From assembly GCF_000262755.1 (NCBI RefSeq), contig NZ_AFEU01000002.1, positions 434,001 to 498,000 of the forward strand: a DNA stretch of 64,000 nucleotides, written 5' to 3'. The translations under genes and the position numbers were made by a program. This document shows positions 41,846-50,383 of this stretch, one piece after another. Below the pieces are notes generated by a model, which saw nothing but the letters and a program-made list of their open reading frames with translations, ran no database searches and was not told the DNA's origin. This DNA is from Bacillus methanolicus PB1. GTDB lineage: Bacteria > Bacillota > Bacilli > Bacillales > Cytobacillaceae. Each line of letters starts with the position of its first letter. Positions within the stretch are counted from its first letter, which is position 1.

Positions 41846-42544
41846 CTACAATGGCGGATGAAAAGTATTAGTTGGAGCAGAAAATTTATAGGTCCAAAAT
41901 CTTTCGCTCTGCAGCCAGGCGAGTACTTGCGGATCATTCTTTTTTAGTTTTTCCTCCATTTCTGCTGTCATAAGCTGCGTTTGCGACTTATGGGCTTTCA
42001 TAGCTTTCATTTTCGCTTCTTTTACTGCACTGACATCGTTGACGATATCCGGCGGTCCCAGTTCTTCCTCGCAATTGTTCGAGAAAGCAACGCAATGGAG
42101 TTTTGGCCGGTTTTGTACCGGTATCCGCTCAACAGCTTTGACAACTGCGGCACCTGTTGCTTCATGGTCGGGGTGAACAGAATAGCCGGGATAAAATGTG
42201 ATAATTAACGAAGGATTTAATTCTTCAATGAGGGAAGAAATCATTTTCGTCAGTCTTTCTTCATTTTCAAACTCGATCGTTTTATCTCTTAAACCCATCA
42301 TTCTTAAGTCTTGAATTCCGAGAATTTTTGCAGCTTCCTGAAGCTCCTGCTTTCGGATTTTCGGAAGGCTCTCCCTGTTAGCAAACGGGGGATTTCCCAT
42401 ATTCCGCCCCATTTCTCCGAGTGTCAGGCATGCATATGTTACAGGTGTCCCATTTCGGGTATAAGAGGCAATTGTGCCGGAAACGCCAAATGCTTCATCG
42501 TCAGGATGGGGAAAAACAATTAATATTTGCCGTTCTTTCTCCAC
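41846..42544 (-). CDS. bshB2: Bacillithiol biosynthesis deacetylase BshB2 (YojG-like)
   Basis: A 232-residue zinc-dependent PIG-L/LmbE deacetylase. The metal motif is PHPDDEAFG near the N-terminus and the later His motif HPDHEATG. B. subtilis YojG (BshB2) removes the acetyl group from GlcNAc-malate in bacillithiol synthesis. Its neighbour yojF (42571-42918) is its usual partner. AGGAGC lies before the start. The presence of a ytxJ gene fits bacillithiol use. Confidence 0.88.
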   Translation of the reverse strand: MEKERQILIVFPHPDDEAFGVSGTIASYTRNGTPVTYACLTLGEMGRNMGNPPFANRESLPKIRKQELQEAAKILGIQDLRMMGLRDKTIEFENEERLTKMISSLIEELNPSLIITFYPGYSVHPDHEATGAAVVKAVERIPVQNRPKLHCVAFSNNCEEELGPPDIVNDVSAVKEAKMKAMKAHKSQTQLMTAEMEEKLKKNDPQVLAWLQSERFWTYKFSAPTNTFHPPL

Positions 42545-42570
42545 TTTTATGCTCCTTTCAAATGTTCTGA

Positions 42571-42918
42571 TTATTCAAATGGGGTCAGGCTGAGTTGCAA
42601 GGCTACTGCGAGTTTGCCGTTAAAATCATGGCCGGCGAGCAAAAGCCGTCCGTTTTTGTCGATTTCAAAATGGGTAAGCCCTTCCGCATAAACCCAGCCA
42701 AATTCCATTTTAAGTCCGACACGGTATGGGCCATTTCCGGTAATTTTACCGTGTTCATACTGAATTTGAGCATTTCGGATAAAAGCTCCTGCAGAAAAAA
42801 AAGATTGATTATAGTGGGAAGCATAAGCTCCATTAGTCGTTTCTAAATGCAAATAAACCTTTTTATTGGCAAATGAATCGATTTCATTTTGAACTTTTTC
42901 AGGAATCACTGGTTCCAT
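42571..42918 (-). CDS. yojF: YojF-family (DUF1806) protein
   Basis: A 115-residue conserved protein without a known function, always near the bshB2/yojG gene in Bacillus. HLETTNGAYASHY and GPYRVGLKMEFGWVYAEGLTH (in part GLKMEFGWVYAEG) are family-typical. It lies 26 bases upstream of bshB2 in the same operon. Probably works with BshB2, but the role is not known. AAGGAGA precedes the ATG. Confidence 0.85.
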   Translation of the reverse strand: MEPVIPEKVQNEIDSFANKKVYLHLETTNGAYASHYNQSFFSAGAFIRNAQIQYEHGKITGNGPYRVGLKMEFGWVYAEGLTHFEIDKNGRLLLAGHDFNGKLAVALQLSLTPFE

Positions 42919-43098
42919 CGGAGAGTTCTCCTTTCAACACAAAAATATCTATCAGCATGTGATGGCTGCCTTTAGAAAAATTATCTCAGGAACAAATTTC
43001 GCTTGTTTCGAAAACGCTTGCGCTTCTTATTATCATACTAAAAATCACTCACAAATGCGAAACTGACGCTTATCACAGCTGCAACAAAAAATTCAATA

Positions 43099-43173
43099 CT
43101 TTAAAGCGTTAATTCATTGAGGGACAGGCCCTCAATGGATTAACGCTTTAACGCAATAAAAGGGACAGGCCCC
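43099..43173. repeat. Composite palindromic repeat array F5
   Basis: ACTTTAAAGCGTTAATTCATT, GAGGGACAGGCCCTCAATG, then ATTAACGCTTTAACGCA and GGGACAGGCCCC: about two units of the F design. Confidence 0.8.
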
Positions 43174-43184
43174 ACTACGTGTAT

Positions 43185-43214
43185 GAAAAAAGGCCGGGTT
43201 TCTCCCGGCTTTGC
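43185..43214 (-). terminator. Terminator of the pdxK gene
   Basis: On the minus strand AAGCCGGGAGAAACCCGGCC forms a hairpin followed by TTTTTT, about 90 bases downstream of pdxK. Confidence 0.7.
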
Positions 43215-43302
43215 TTTTGAAGAAAATTGTTGACGAATTCCCATTCCAAATCATCGATGTTGAAGGGGTAGTAACCAGTAACCGCGGTTTAAGATGCAGC
43301 CA

Positions 43303-44142
43303 TTATTTATTTGCAGCATGCTCAAGACGGCGGCCTGCGCCAAAATAGCGGGATGCGCAATGCATAGTCGGTCCGACATATTGGTTTAATTTAAAGCCGT
43401 AGCGAATCGCTTCCGTAATAAAATCTTTTGCTGTTTCTACAGCTTCAAGAACAGTCTTGCCTTTTGCCAATTCAGCTGTAATAGCGGAAGAATACGTACA
43501 GCCGGCTCCGTGCGTATAGGTTGTATCGATTTTTTCGGACTCTAAAAATCTAAACTCTGTTCCGTCAAATAGAAGGTCGACTGCTTTTTCGTGCTGAAGT
43601 TTGCTTCCGCCTTTAATGAGTACAAATTTTGCACCAAGTTCATGGATTTTTGCCGCAGCTTCTTTCATATCATCAATTTTTTTAATTGGACCTGTTTTTG
43701 CAAGCTGCCATGCTTCAAACAGATTTGGCGTAACGACGGTTGCCCGCGGGACAAGCACTTCTCTTAAAGCTTCAGCGGTTTCCGGATGAAGCACTTCATC
43801 TTCCCCTTTACATACCATAACAGAGTCGATGACGACTTTGTCCAATTTATTTTCGTCAATTGCTTTGGCTGCTAATTCAATGATTTCAACTGATCCGAGC
43901 ATGCCCGTCTTCATCGCGTCAATACCGACCGAAAGGATGGTTTCTAACTGTGCTTTCAATGTTTCGATTGCAACCGGAAACACGTTATGATGCCAGTAGT
44001 TTTTAGGATCCATTGTCACAATCGTCGTCAACGCCGTCATTCCATAGACGCCGAGTTCCTGAAATGTTTTTAAATCTGCCTGAATCCCGGCTCCTCCGCT
44101 GGAATCAGATCCGGCAATCGTTAAAACTTTTTTCATTGTCAT
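43303..44142 (-). CDS. pdxK: Pyridoxine/pyridoxal kinase (PdxK/ThiD family)
   Basis: A 279-residue ribokinase-like enzyme of the ThiD/PdxK group (VLTIAGSDSSGGAGIQADLKTF near the start, in part GSDSSGGAGIQADLK; DSVMVCKGEDEVL; the ATP-site HGAGCTYSSAITAELAKG). The sequence and location near ung match B. subtilis PdxK (formerly ywdB), which phosphorylates pyridoxine vitamers; ThiD activity on HMP cannot be excluded. The ATG at 44142 is preferred after GGGGGAAG; a longer form at 44175 would overlap that site. Confidence 0.86.
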   Translation of the reverse strand: MTMKKVLTIAGSDSSGGAGIQADLKTFQELGVYGMTALTTIVTMDPKNYWHHNVFPVAIETLKAQLETILSVGIDAMKTGMLGSVEIIELAAKAIDENKLDKVVIDSVMVCKGEDEVLHPETAEALREVLVPRATVVTPNLFEAWQLAKTGPIKKIDDMKEAAAKIHELGAKFVLIKGGSKLQHEKAVDLLFDGTEFRFLESEKIDTTYTHGAGCTYSSAITAELAKGKTVLEAVETAKDFITEAIRYGFKLNQYVGPTMHCASRYFGAGRRLEHAANK

Positions 44143-44350
44143 TTGTTGCTTCCCCCTTGCAGTCCAAAAGTCCAAATATTTCGTTTATTTAAAGATTATA
44201 TCACTACAAAAAAAGAGTACAAATTTTAAAAACTGCAAAAAAGGTTTTGAACGAATAAACCATAATTTAATGATTGTATGCTAGAATATCAAGAAAAAGG
44301 ATTCGGAGTTATCGAACAAAAAACGGCCCGCCAAAAAAGAGGTGATAAAG

Positions 44351-44965
44351 ATGCAAGCAACGGGAATTATTCTTGCCGGCGGAAAATCAAGGAGAATGGG
44401 AACAAATAAGGCGCTGCTAATAGTGGATGGTTTGACAATCATTGAACGAATCGCTAAAGAACTAGGAAAAATAACCACTGAAATCATCATCGCAACCAAT
44501 AATTTTGAAGATTATCAATTTCTGAATCTTCCTATGGTTGAGGACAAAATTAAAGGAAAAGGTCCTCTGGCCGGAATTCAGGCCGGTCTGGCTGAAAGCA
44601 AAAATGAAAAGAATTTAATTGCCACTTGCGATATGCCTTTTATCTCCGCTAAACTAGGGGCATTTCTTTTACAATCACTCGATGAATACGAGGCAGCCGT
44701 CCCTGAAGTTTCCGGAAGGCTCCATCCTCTATACGCCGCCTATCGTAAAGAAACGCTTGGAGCGGTGAATCGCGCCATAGCTGATGAAAATTTAAAAATC
44801 CGGCATTTTCTCAAGACGGTGAATGCAAAAATCGTAACGGAAAACGACTTTCCTTTTACTTTGAACGAAAAGTATTTATATAACATGAATCATCCCGAAG
44901 AATACGAACAGGCACTGAGAATACAGTCAGAAATGAAAAAAATAGAAGGAGTTAGCGGCAATTGA
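44351..44965 (+). CDS. mobA: Molybdenum cofactor guanylyltransferase MobA
   Basis: A 204-residue nucleotidyltransferase with LAGGKSRRMGTNKALL at the N-terminus (the GTP/Moco site), GPLAGIQAGL and ATCDMPF as typical motifs. It attaches GMP to molybdopterin to make the bis-MGD form. The ATG at 44351 follows AGAGGTG. It diverges from pdxK and precedes moaE-moaD on the same strand. A molybdoenzyme (1329-2399) is also in this window. Confidence 0.88.
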   Translation: MQATGIILAGGKSRRMGTNKALLIVDGLTIIERIAKELGKITTEIIIATNNFEDYQFLNLPMVEDKIKGKGPLAGIQAGLAESKNEKNLIATCDMPFISAKLGAFLLQSLDEYEAAVPEVSGRLHPLYAAYRKETLGAVNRAIADENLKIRHFLKTVNAKIVTENDFPFTLNEKYLYNMNHPEEYEQALRIQSEMKKIEGVSGN

Positions 44966-45155
44966 GATAGGGGGCAAATCTATTTTTCTAGATTCCAAAA
45001 TACTTCCAGCAAGAATTCCCTTTTCTAAAGGAAATCTGTTAAATATACAGAATATAAAAAAGTAAGGGAAATATCATCATAAAATCGTATGAATTTTGGA
45101 CTGTTGCTGTACTGGAAATTGACCCGGTGATGTTTTAAAAATAGAGGTGAGCTCG

Positions 45156-45620
45156 ATGAACTACGAAATTTCCAAAATTCCAATCAATATCCAATCGGTT
45201 ATTGATAAAGTTGTTCAGCGTGAGGCGGGCGCCATCACGGTTTTTATCGGGACGGTACGCGAACTGACGAATGGAAAAAAGACGCTGTTCCTCATATATG
45301 ATGCATATGAGGCAATGGCGGTGAAAAAGCTTGAGCAGATTGGAAATGAAATCCAGGAGCGGTGGAGAGGTTCAAAAGTTGCGATCACACATAGAGTCGG
45401 GAAATTGGATATTTCGGATGTCGCTGTCGTGATTGCAGTTTCCACTCCCCACCGTGCTGACGCCTATGAAGCGAATCGCTATGCTATTGAGAGAATAAAA
45501 GAAATTGTGCCGATTTGGAAAAAGGAACATTGGGAAGACGGGGAAGAATGGGTCGGCAACCAGCTGGAAACCGTCGCTTATCCGACTGGAAAACCGGAGG
45601 TGGAAGATTTAGATGAATAA
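45156..45620 (+). CDS. moaE: Molybdopterin synthase catalytic subunit MoaE
   Basis: A 154-residue MoaE protein. GAITVFIGTVRE, IYDAYEAMAVKKLEQI, TPHRADAYEANRYAIERIKEIVPIWKKEHWEDG (in part) and WVGNQ are family motifs, with the catalytic Lys in PIWKKE. It makes molybdopterin with MoaD, whose gene overlaps its stop by eight bases. GAGGTGAGC precedes the ATG. It lies downstream of mobA by about 190 bases. Confidence 0.92.
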   Translation: MNYEISKIPINIQSVIDKVVQREAGAITVFIGTVRELTNGKKTLFLIYDAYEAMAVKKLEQIGNEIQERWRGSKVAITHRVGKLDISDVAVVIAVSTPHRADAYEANRYAIERIKEIVPIWKKEHWEDGEEWVGNQLETVAYPTGKPEVEDLDE

Positions 45621-45846
45621 AATTTTATTTTTTGCTCATTTGCGGGAATTAGTCGGTGAAGAATTTGTTCAGCTGGATGCAAGCGGAAAGACAATTGCAG
45701 AACTAAAAGGTATCATTGCTGAAAAGTACGGGATTGAAGTTCCGAAAACCGTTATGACAGCCATTAATGAAGAATTTGCAAGAAATGAAGAAGTCATCAA
45801 GGATGGAGATACAATCGCTTTTATTCCGCCGGTAAGCGGGGGGTAA
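45613..45846 (+). CDS. moaD: Molybdopterin synthase sulfur-carrier subunit MoaD
   Basis: A 77-residue ubiquitin-like protein ending in the diglycine tail PPVSGG that becomes thiocarboxylated. The DGDTIAFIPPVSGG end is characteristic. It overlaps moaE by eight bases and is translated with it. GGAGGTGG lies before the start. Confidence 0.92.
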   Translation: MNKILFFAHLRELVGEEFVQLDASGKTIAELKGIIAEKYGIEVPKTVMTAINEEFARNEEVIKDGDTIAFIPPVSGG

Positions 45847-46080
45847 TAAAATGACAATGGTCTGAAGCGGCAAACCGGCTGCCATTGCTTCATAATGAAC
45901 ACGGGTAATAAATTCGATTGAAAAGGGTAAGCTCCTTTCCGTCAACGACAAATATAGAATGGCTTTTTAAAGTATGTCTATAAGTTATATTTGAGGGGTC
46001 TGGCCATTTGCTTATGAGTCAGCCCCTTTGGTTTGAAGCCCGTTTATGTAGGGAATACGAATGACCAGCAGGTGAGTGAT

Positions 46081-46767
46081 TTGGAATTTACTGAAAAAAT
46101 TTTCCGGAATGATTGGGGCCCGCTTTTGGCGGGCGAATTTACGAAAACATATTTTATGAAGCTGCAAAATTTTCTTGAAGAAGAATATAAAACGACAACG
46201 ATTTATCCTCCTAAAACCGAAATATTCAATGCTTTGCATTATACGCCGTTTAAAGATGTAAAAGCAGTGATTTTGGGACAAGATCCATATCATGGCCCAA
46301 ACCAGGCGCATGGCCTTAGTTTTTCCGTAAAGCCTGGGGTAGACATTCCGCCGTCTTTGAAAAACATTTTAAAAGAGTTAAACAATGATCTCGGATGCTT
46401 CATTCCGAATAATGGATATTTAGTGAAGTGGGCCGAGGAAGGCATCTTGCTCCTTAATACGGTCTTAACAGTAAGAAAAGGACAAGCTCATTCGCATAAG
46501 GGGAAAGGCTGGGAAATTTTCACGGATCGCATTATCACCCTATTAAATGAACGTGAAAAGCCGGTTATTTTTGTATTATGGGGCCGTCCGGCAAAGATGA
46601 AGCAAAAATTGATAACCAACGATAAACACTTTGTTATTACATCCCCTCATCCAAGCCCTTTGTCTGCTTCCAAAGGCTTTTTTGGCAGCCGCCCTTTTTC
46701 AAAAATCAACAAGATTCTACAGGAATTGGGCGAAAAAGAAATTGAATGGCAGATAGAGAATGTTTGA
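46081..46767 (+). CDS. ung: Uracil-DNA glycosylase
   Basis: A 228-residue family-1 uracil-DNA glycosylase. The catalytic Asp is Asp68 in [10 protein letters not shown] and the second motif is HPSPLSA near the C-terminus (TSPHPSPLS). It removes uracil from DNA. The TTG at 46081 follows AGGTGAG and gives the usual length; in-frame TTG at 46033 is upstream and less likely since its leader contains a repeat remnant. In Bacillus it is followed by a small Cys-containing gene, as here (see 46964). Confidence 0.9.
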   Translation: MEFTEKIFRNDWGPLLAGEFTKTYFMKLQNFLEEEYKTTTIYPPKTEIFNALHYTPFKDVKAVILGQDPYHGPNQAHGLSFSVKPGVDIPPSLKNILKELNNDLGCFIPNNGYLVKWAEEGILLLNTVLTVRKGQAHSHKGKGWEIFTDRIITLLNEREKPVIFVLWGRPAKMKQKLITNDKHFVITSPHPSPLSASKGFFGSRPFSKINKILQELGEKEIEWQIENV

Positions 46768-46779
46768 TAAGAATTGACA

Positions 46780-46795
46780 TGTTTCACGTGAAACA
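46780..46795. promoter_or_regulatory. parS site for ParB (Spo0J)
   Basis: TGTTTCACGTGAAACA is a perfect 16 bp palindrome and an exact match to the bacterial parS consensus TGTTNCACGTGAAACA. It lies 13 bases after the ung stop codon. ParB/Spo0J loads at such sites to organise the origin region; B. subtilis has about ten, mostly origin-proximal. Confidence 0.9.
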
Positions 46796-47054
46796 GACAA
46801 TAGGGTCTGGCCCCCTCAATGACAATAAATAGAAAGTTTTTTCAGAAATTGTCTAGGGGCTTGACCACCTGAGAAAGCAAAAGGGAAAGAGTTGTAATGG
46901 TGTTGCCGAAAGAAAAATATTGTATGATGAATAATAGTTCGCAATGAAAAGGAAGAGGCGAAATTGGAGAATAGAAAAATTAACTGTGTAAAATGGAGGC
47001 ACTATTACGTTACATGGGATCGGAATTTTCCAAGAGGCTGCAAAGTTTTTCAAT

Positions 47055-47400
47055 GTCAACTACCCACCACTTAAACTCTAACTAGTTTTGAAGTGGGGGC
47101 TTGTAAAAGAAGCCCTAGTTGTCTAGCCTAAGTCCTGCGAGGACTACGTTCGTAGGTTGCATACCCTAGAATGATTCCCTAGTTCTAGGCTCTATGGTGG
47201 CTCTGTAACAGTTCTGATTGGGTAGGAACGGTCAACCACAAGCCATACTGAATGGTATGTTGCCAACACCTGCAAACATTGGCGAAGGGAAACTACTCCA
47301 AAAAAGTCCTGCGGTAATATGTCAAGCACCAAAATCAATGGAATTGGAAATTCTAAACCGCAAAAGTTCTAAAAAAGGCAATACTAAAGAAACCCAGTAA
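47055..47400 (+). ncRNA. Candidate omega RNA (HEARO-like) of IscB
   Basis: The 345 bases between the left end and the IS110 insertion have no gene but rich secondary structure: GTCCTGCGAGGAC, CCTAGAA...TTCTAGG around 47171-47195, GGTGG...CCACAAGCC across 47197-47244, and CATACTGAATGGTATG near 47246. In characterised IscB systems the omega RNA lies here, just upstream of iscB, and its 5' guide is the sequence flanking the left end, here about 47034-47053 inside the split host gene. A 60-codon open frame within it is probably coincidental. Confidence 0.6.
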
Positions 47401-47452
47401 AATTTATTGCATTTACTGGAAATAATAGAAGGATTTAGGGTCTTGTTACTCC

Positions 47453-48682
47453 CTATTTATCCACCTTCCTTCTAGGCGTGTAAATTTGGTCGTTACGTAG
47501 CAGCGCATCGACCAAACGCACAAGTTTTCTTGCAGTTAAGACGAGTGCTCTTTTATGTTGGTGCTTTGGAACCTCATGATACTTTTTCAGGTAGTATGCC
47601 CGAAATTCAGGTTCAAGTCGTTGTACCGAGTTGGCAGCTTCAACTAGGTAGTAACGAAGATAATGATTCCCTGATCGTATCATGTTTGTTTCCTCTGCCT
47701 GAAACTTTCCTGATTGATGCTTGGACCATGTTAACCCGGCATATTTCGCTAATGATGCTTGATTATCAAAGCGTTCAATTTGTCCAATTTCAGCTAATAT
47801 TCCGGCACAATAAACGGGTCCGATACCAGGAATCGACTGTAAGGTGTTTGGAATGCCATCTAGTAGCTTTCGAATAGCTTTATCCAATTCCTTGATCTGC
47901 TTGGTAATACTGCGAATGGACTCAATGGAAGTTGCCAACAAAAGGTCAATCGAGTCTTCTACACACTTGGATAAACGATAAGAAGATCTGGCTGCCTTTT
48001 GAATGGACTTGGCTATACATTCGGCATCAGTAAAGCGATTTTTGCCCTTTTCCTGAAGATAATGCGCAAGTTCCTGGATATCCATGGAGCTGATTTCATC
48101 CAGGCTATACTTTTCGAGTAACAGCTCCATCATGGCGTTCCCAAACACGGAGCTTTCCACTTCAGCCGTAAAGGAACTGCACTTGTAAAAAAGGTGTTGG
48201 AGGAAATACTGTTTTTCACGAGTTAAATTGTGAACGAGATGATATCTCATTCTCGTTAATCTTTGAAGGGCAATATATTGTTCCTGCATGACAGCCGAAA
48301 GTCGAAGGCGCCCGAAACGGAGTCGATCCGCAATAATCCAGGCATCGATATGGTCTGTTTTATCGAGATCCGTATAAGACTCCTTAAACTTCTTAATTAG
48401 TTTTGGGTTAATCGTAAACACTTTCGTTTTAAACTTTTTCAAGGATTCATCTTCATGAAAGAACATGGATGGATGCCAACTGTAAACAGATGTTGCTTCC
48501 ATTCCAATTTGAATCTCTTGAATCAAGTTTTTTTGGGCAATATCTACAATTTGATTTCGTAGATAAGATGCCCCGGTTAAATTGTTTTCAACAGTTTGAG
48601 AAGATAATGTTTCACCATCTAAATTCATGACACAAGCTTTCATATCTTGAGAGCTGACGTCTATTCCGACAAATAACTTCAT
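47453..48682 (-). CDS. IS110-family DEDD transposase
   Basis: A 409-residue IS110 transposase. The RuvC-like DEDD residues are Asp8 (VGIDVS), Glu62 (MEATSVY), Asp110 and Asp113 (KTDHIDAW). The C-terminal Transposase_20 domain begins LQSIPGIGPVYCAGILAEIG and its nucleophile is the Ser near 345 in IRSGNHYLRYYL. It catalyses site-specific insertion guided by a bridge RNA. The start has AAAGGAGG 8 bases before it. No truncation is visible. Confidence 0.92.
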   Translation of the reverse strand: MKLFVGIDVSSQDMKACVMNLDGETLSSQTVENNLTGASYLRNQIVDIAQKNLIQEIQIGMEATSVYSWHPSMFFHEDESLKKFKTKVFTINPKLIKKFKESYTDLDKTDHIDAWIIADRLRFGRLRLSAVMQEQYIALQRLTRMRYHLVHNLTREKQYFLQHLFYKCSSFTAEVESSVFGNAMMELLLEKYSLDEISSMDIQELAHYLQEKGKNRFTDAECIAKSIQKAARSSYRLSKCVEDSIDLLLATSIESIRSITKQIKELDKAIRKLLDGIPNTLQSIPGIGPVYCAGILAEIGQIERFDNQASLAKYAGLTWSKHQSGKFQAEETNMIRSGNHYLRYYLVEAANSVQRLEPEFRAYYLKKYHEVPKHQHKRALVLTARKLVRLVDALLRNDQIYTPRRKVDK

Positions 48683-48699
48683 GGGAGAAACCTCCTTTC

Positions 48700-48960
48700 A
48701 TTTTAGGATCAGTGGGAAGGACTCTTCGGGATGTCCCCAGCGCACTTGTTGATCAATCACCCTCGCGTATGAGAACTCGCTCTGATCCATGAGCTGCCTG
48801 GAAGCTGCCACTTCCAGCATGGGTTGCCAGAGGGAACAGCCTGCGGGTTAGAAGTTCAAACAAGAGCTGGAGAAACAGACTTTATTAAGTAGTCAAAGCT
48901 ACAGGAGGGAGAAGGATTTCCCCAAATGATCCTTAAAACCATTATCTAGGGACATCACGA
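48700..48960 (-). ncRNA. Candidate bridge RNA in the IS110 5' leader
   Basis: The 280-base leader is long compared with the 50-base 3' flank, the arrangement of the IS110 (rather than IS1111) group in which the bridge RNA lies upstream. It contains stems such as CTGGAAG...CTTCCAG at 48798-48817 and GATCAG/CTGATC-type pairings around 48711 and 48781. The internal guide loops cannot be assigned by eye. On the minus strand it would be co-oriented with the transposase. Confidence 0.55.
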
Positions 48961-48990
48961 AAAGTCCACCCCTAAAATGGAAATTCTTCA

Positions 48991-49022
48991 GATAGTGGTG
49001 GGCTAGCCCACCACTATCTGAA
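48991..49022. repeat. Perfect 32-base hairpin between IS110 and iscB
   Basis: CAGATAGTGGTGGG and CCCACCACTATCTG are perfect inverted repeats around CTAG. It lies just beyond the IS110 leader and before iscB. It could be a structural end of the IscB element or part of the IS110 boundary. Confidence 0.7.
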
Positions 49023-49114
49023 CTAGCTCCTATGAAGTTATGAATGAACAGAAATCTAACTGGAAAATACCTCAAAAGAGAATTCTAAAAATACTATACG
49101 AGGAGGGATACTTT

Positions 49115-50383
49115 ATGTTAGTGTTCGTGCAAAACAAGCATGGTGAAGCACTTATGCCATGTAAACCAAGAAAAGCAAGGTTACTACTAAAAGCGAAGAA
49201 AGCTGTGATTGTCTCCTATAAGCCTTTCACGATCAAACTACTTTACGGCAGCAGTGGATACAAACAAGCAGTCAACGTTGGTGTTGACTTAGGCACAAAA
49301 CATACAGGTATTGCTATAACAAGTCAAAATAATGTACTTACGAAAGGCGAGATAGAACTACGCCAAGATGTAAAAAGTTTACTAAATACTAGACGTATTT
49401 ACAGACGTTCAAGGCGTAATCGTAAAACACGTTATCGTAAGCCGAGATTTCAAAATCGTAAACGACCAGAAGGATGGCTGCCTCCAAGCATAAGAAGCCG
49501 AGTAGACAATACGTTCTTTTGGATAGACAAGTTTTGTTCACTTGTACCGAATCCAAATCTAACGATAGAAGTAGGCAAGTTCGATCCACATAAGATGATC
49601 AACCTCGATATCCAAGGTGTAGACTATCAAAAAGGGCAAACATACGGTTATTATGATGTACGCTACTTTGTTTTTGCGAGGGATCAATACACTTGCCAAG
49701 TGTGCAAGAAAAAGAACAAAATCTTGAAAACGCATCATATTGTTTATCGCTCATATGGCGGAACAGATCGTGCAGATAACTTTATTACCGTTTGCACGGA
49801 TTGCCATACTCATGAGAATCATCAAAAGGGTGCGATATTCTGGAAATGGATGAACGAGGGAAAGAAGCTCTTACGCTATAAAGAAGGTACGTTTATGAAC
49901 ATATTTCGTAAGCGAGTGTTCACGAAGTACCCACAGGCAGAAATCACCTATGGATCAATCACTACTCCTAGACGTAAAGAGCTAGGCTTAGAGAAAAGTC
50001 ATGCAAATGATGCGATAGCGATTAGCGGGATAGAATTGATTCATCATAACGAGGAATCTATCTTCAAAATCAAGCAGTTTCGCAAAAAGAAACGTTCCTT
50101 ACATGAAGCAACCGCAAGAAAAGGCCGTACGACAAAGAATGTAACCTGTAAACGCAATCTAAAGAATGTAAAGCAGCTAAAAGGGTTCTATCTCAATGAT
50201 AAAGTACGAGTGTATGGTCAAGTTGGTTTCATCACTGGTTTCACTGGCACAAGTATGGCGTATGTAAAAGACATTCACAATCAGTATATTAAGAAGTCAA
50301 ACAAAATATACAAACAAGTGAATCTAAAGGATTTGACACTCATTAGTCATAACAACAATTGGCAGTATGAACAAAGCCTTTAG
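49115..50383 (+). CDS. iscB: RNA-guided endonuclease IscB
   Basis: A 422-residue IscB. The N-terminal PLMP domain is LMPCKPRKARLLLKAKKA, RuvC-I has Asp58 in VGVDLGTKHTG, a bridge helix rich in Arg follows (RRSRRNRKTRYRKPRF), RuvC-II has Glu152 (TIEVGKFD), the HNH domain has zinc Cys194/197 and 227/230 with His207-His208 (LKTHHIV) and Asn222, and RuvC-III ends SHANDAIAI with His296/Asp299. All catalytic residues of both nucleases are present. AGGAGGG precedes the ATG at 49115. Ancestor-type of Cas9. Confidence 0.92.
   Translation: MLVFVQNKHGEALMPCKPRKARLLLKAKKAVIVSYKPFTIKLLYGSSGYKQAVNVGVDLGTKHTGIAITSQNNVLTKGEIELRQDVKSLLNTRRIYRRSRRNRKTRYRKPRFQNRKRPEGWLPPSIRSRVDNTFFWIDKFCSLVPNPNLTIEVGKFDPHKMINLDIQGVDYQKGQTYGYYDVRYFVFARDQYTCQVCKKKNKILKTHHIVYRSYGGTDRADNFITVCTDCHTHENHQKGAIFWKWMNEGKKLLRYKEGTFMNIFRKRVFTKYPQAEITYGSITTPRRKELGLEKSHANDAIAISGIELIHHNEESIFKIKQFRKKKRSLHEATARKGRTTKNVTCKRNLKNVKQLKGFYLNDKVRVYGQVGFITGFTGTSMAYVKDIHNQYIKKSNKIYKQVNLKDLTLISHNNNWQYEQSL

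Larger units (their letters stand above)
42919..43302. other. Intergenic region with repeat F5 and terminator
   Basis: This stretch between yojF and pdxK holds repeat array F5 and a minus-strand terminator. The first 150 bases carry no gene or clear signal. Confidence 0.4.
47400..48970 (-). mobile_element. IS110-family insertion sequence
   Basis: The transposase gene on the minus strand is flanked by a short 3' region and a 280-base structured 5' leader. IS110 elements have no inverted-repeat ends, so boundaries are approximate: about 47400 at the low side and 48960-48990 at the high side, where a 32-base hairpin begins. It interrupts the IscB element between its omega RNA and iscB gene. Confidence 0.75.

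Noticed and set aside
47218-47400. 60-codon plus-strand frame inside the IscB element's left part
   Set aside because: It lies within a structured region where omega RNA is expected and has no convincing ribosome site.
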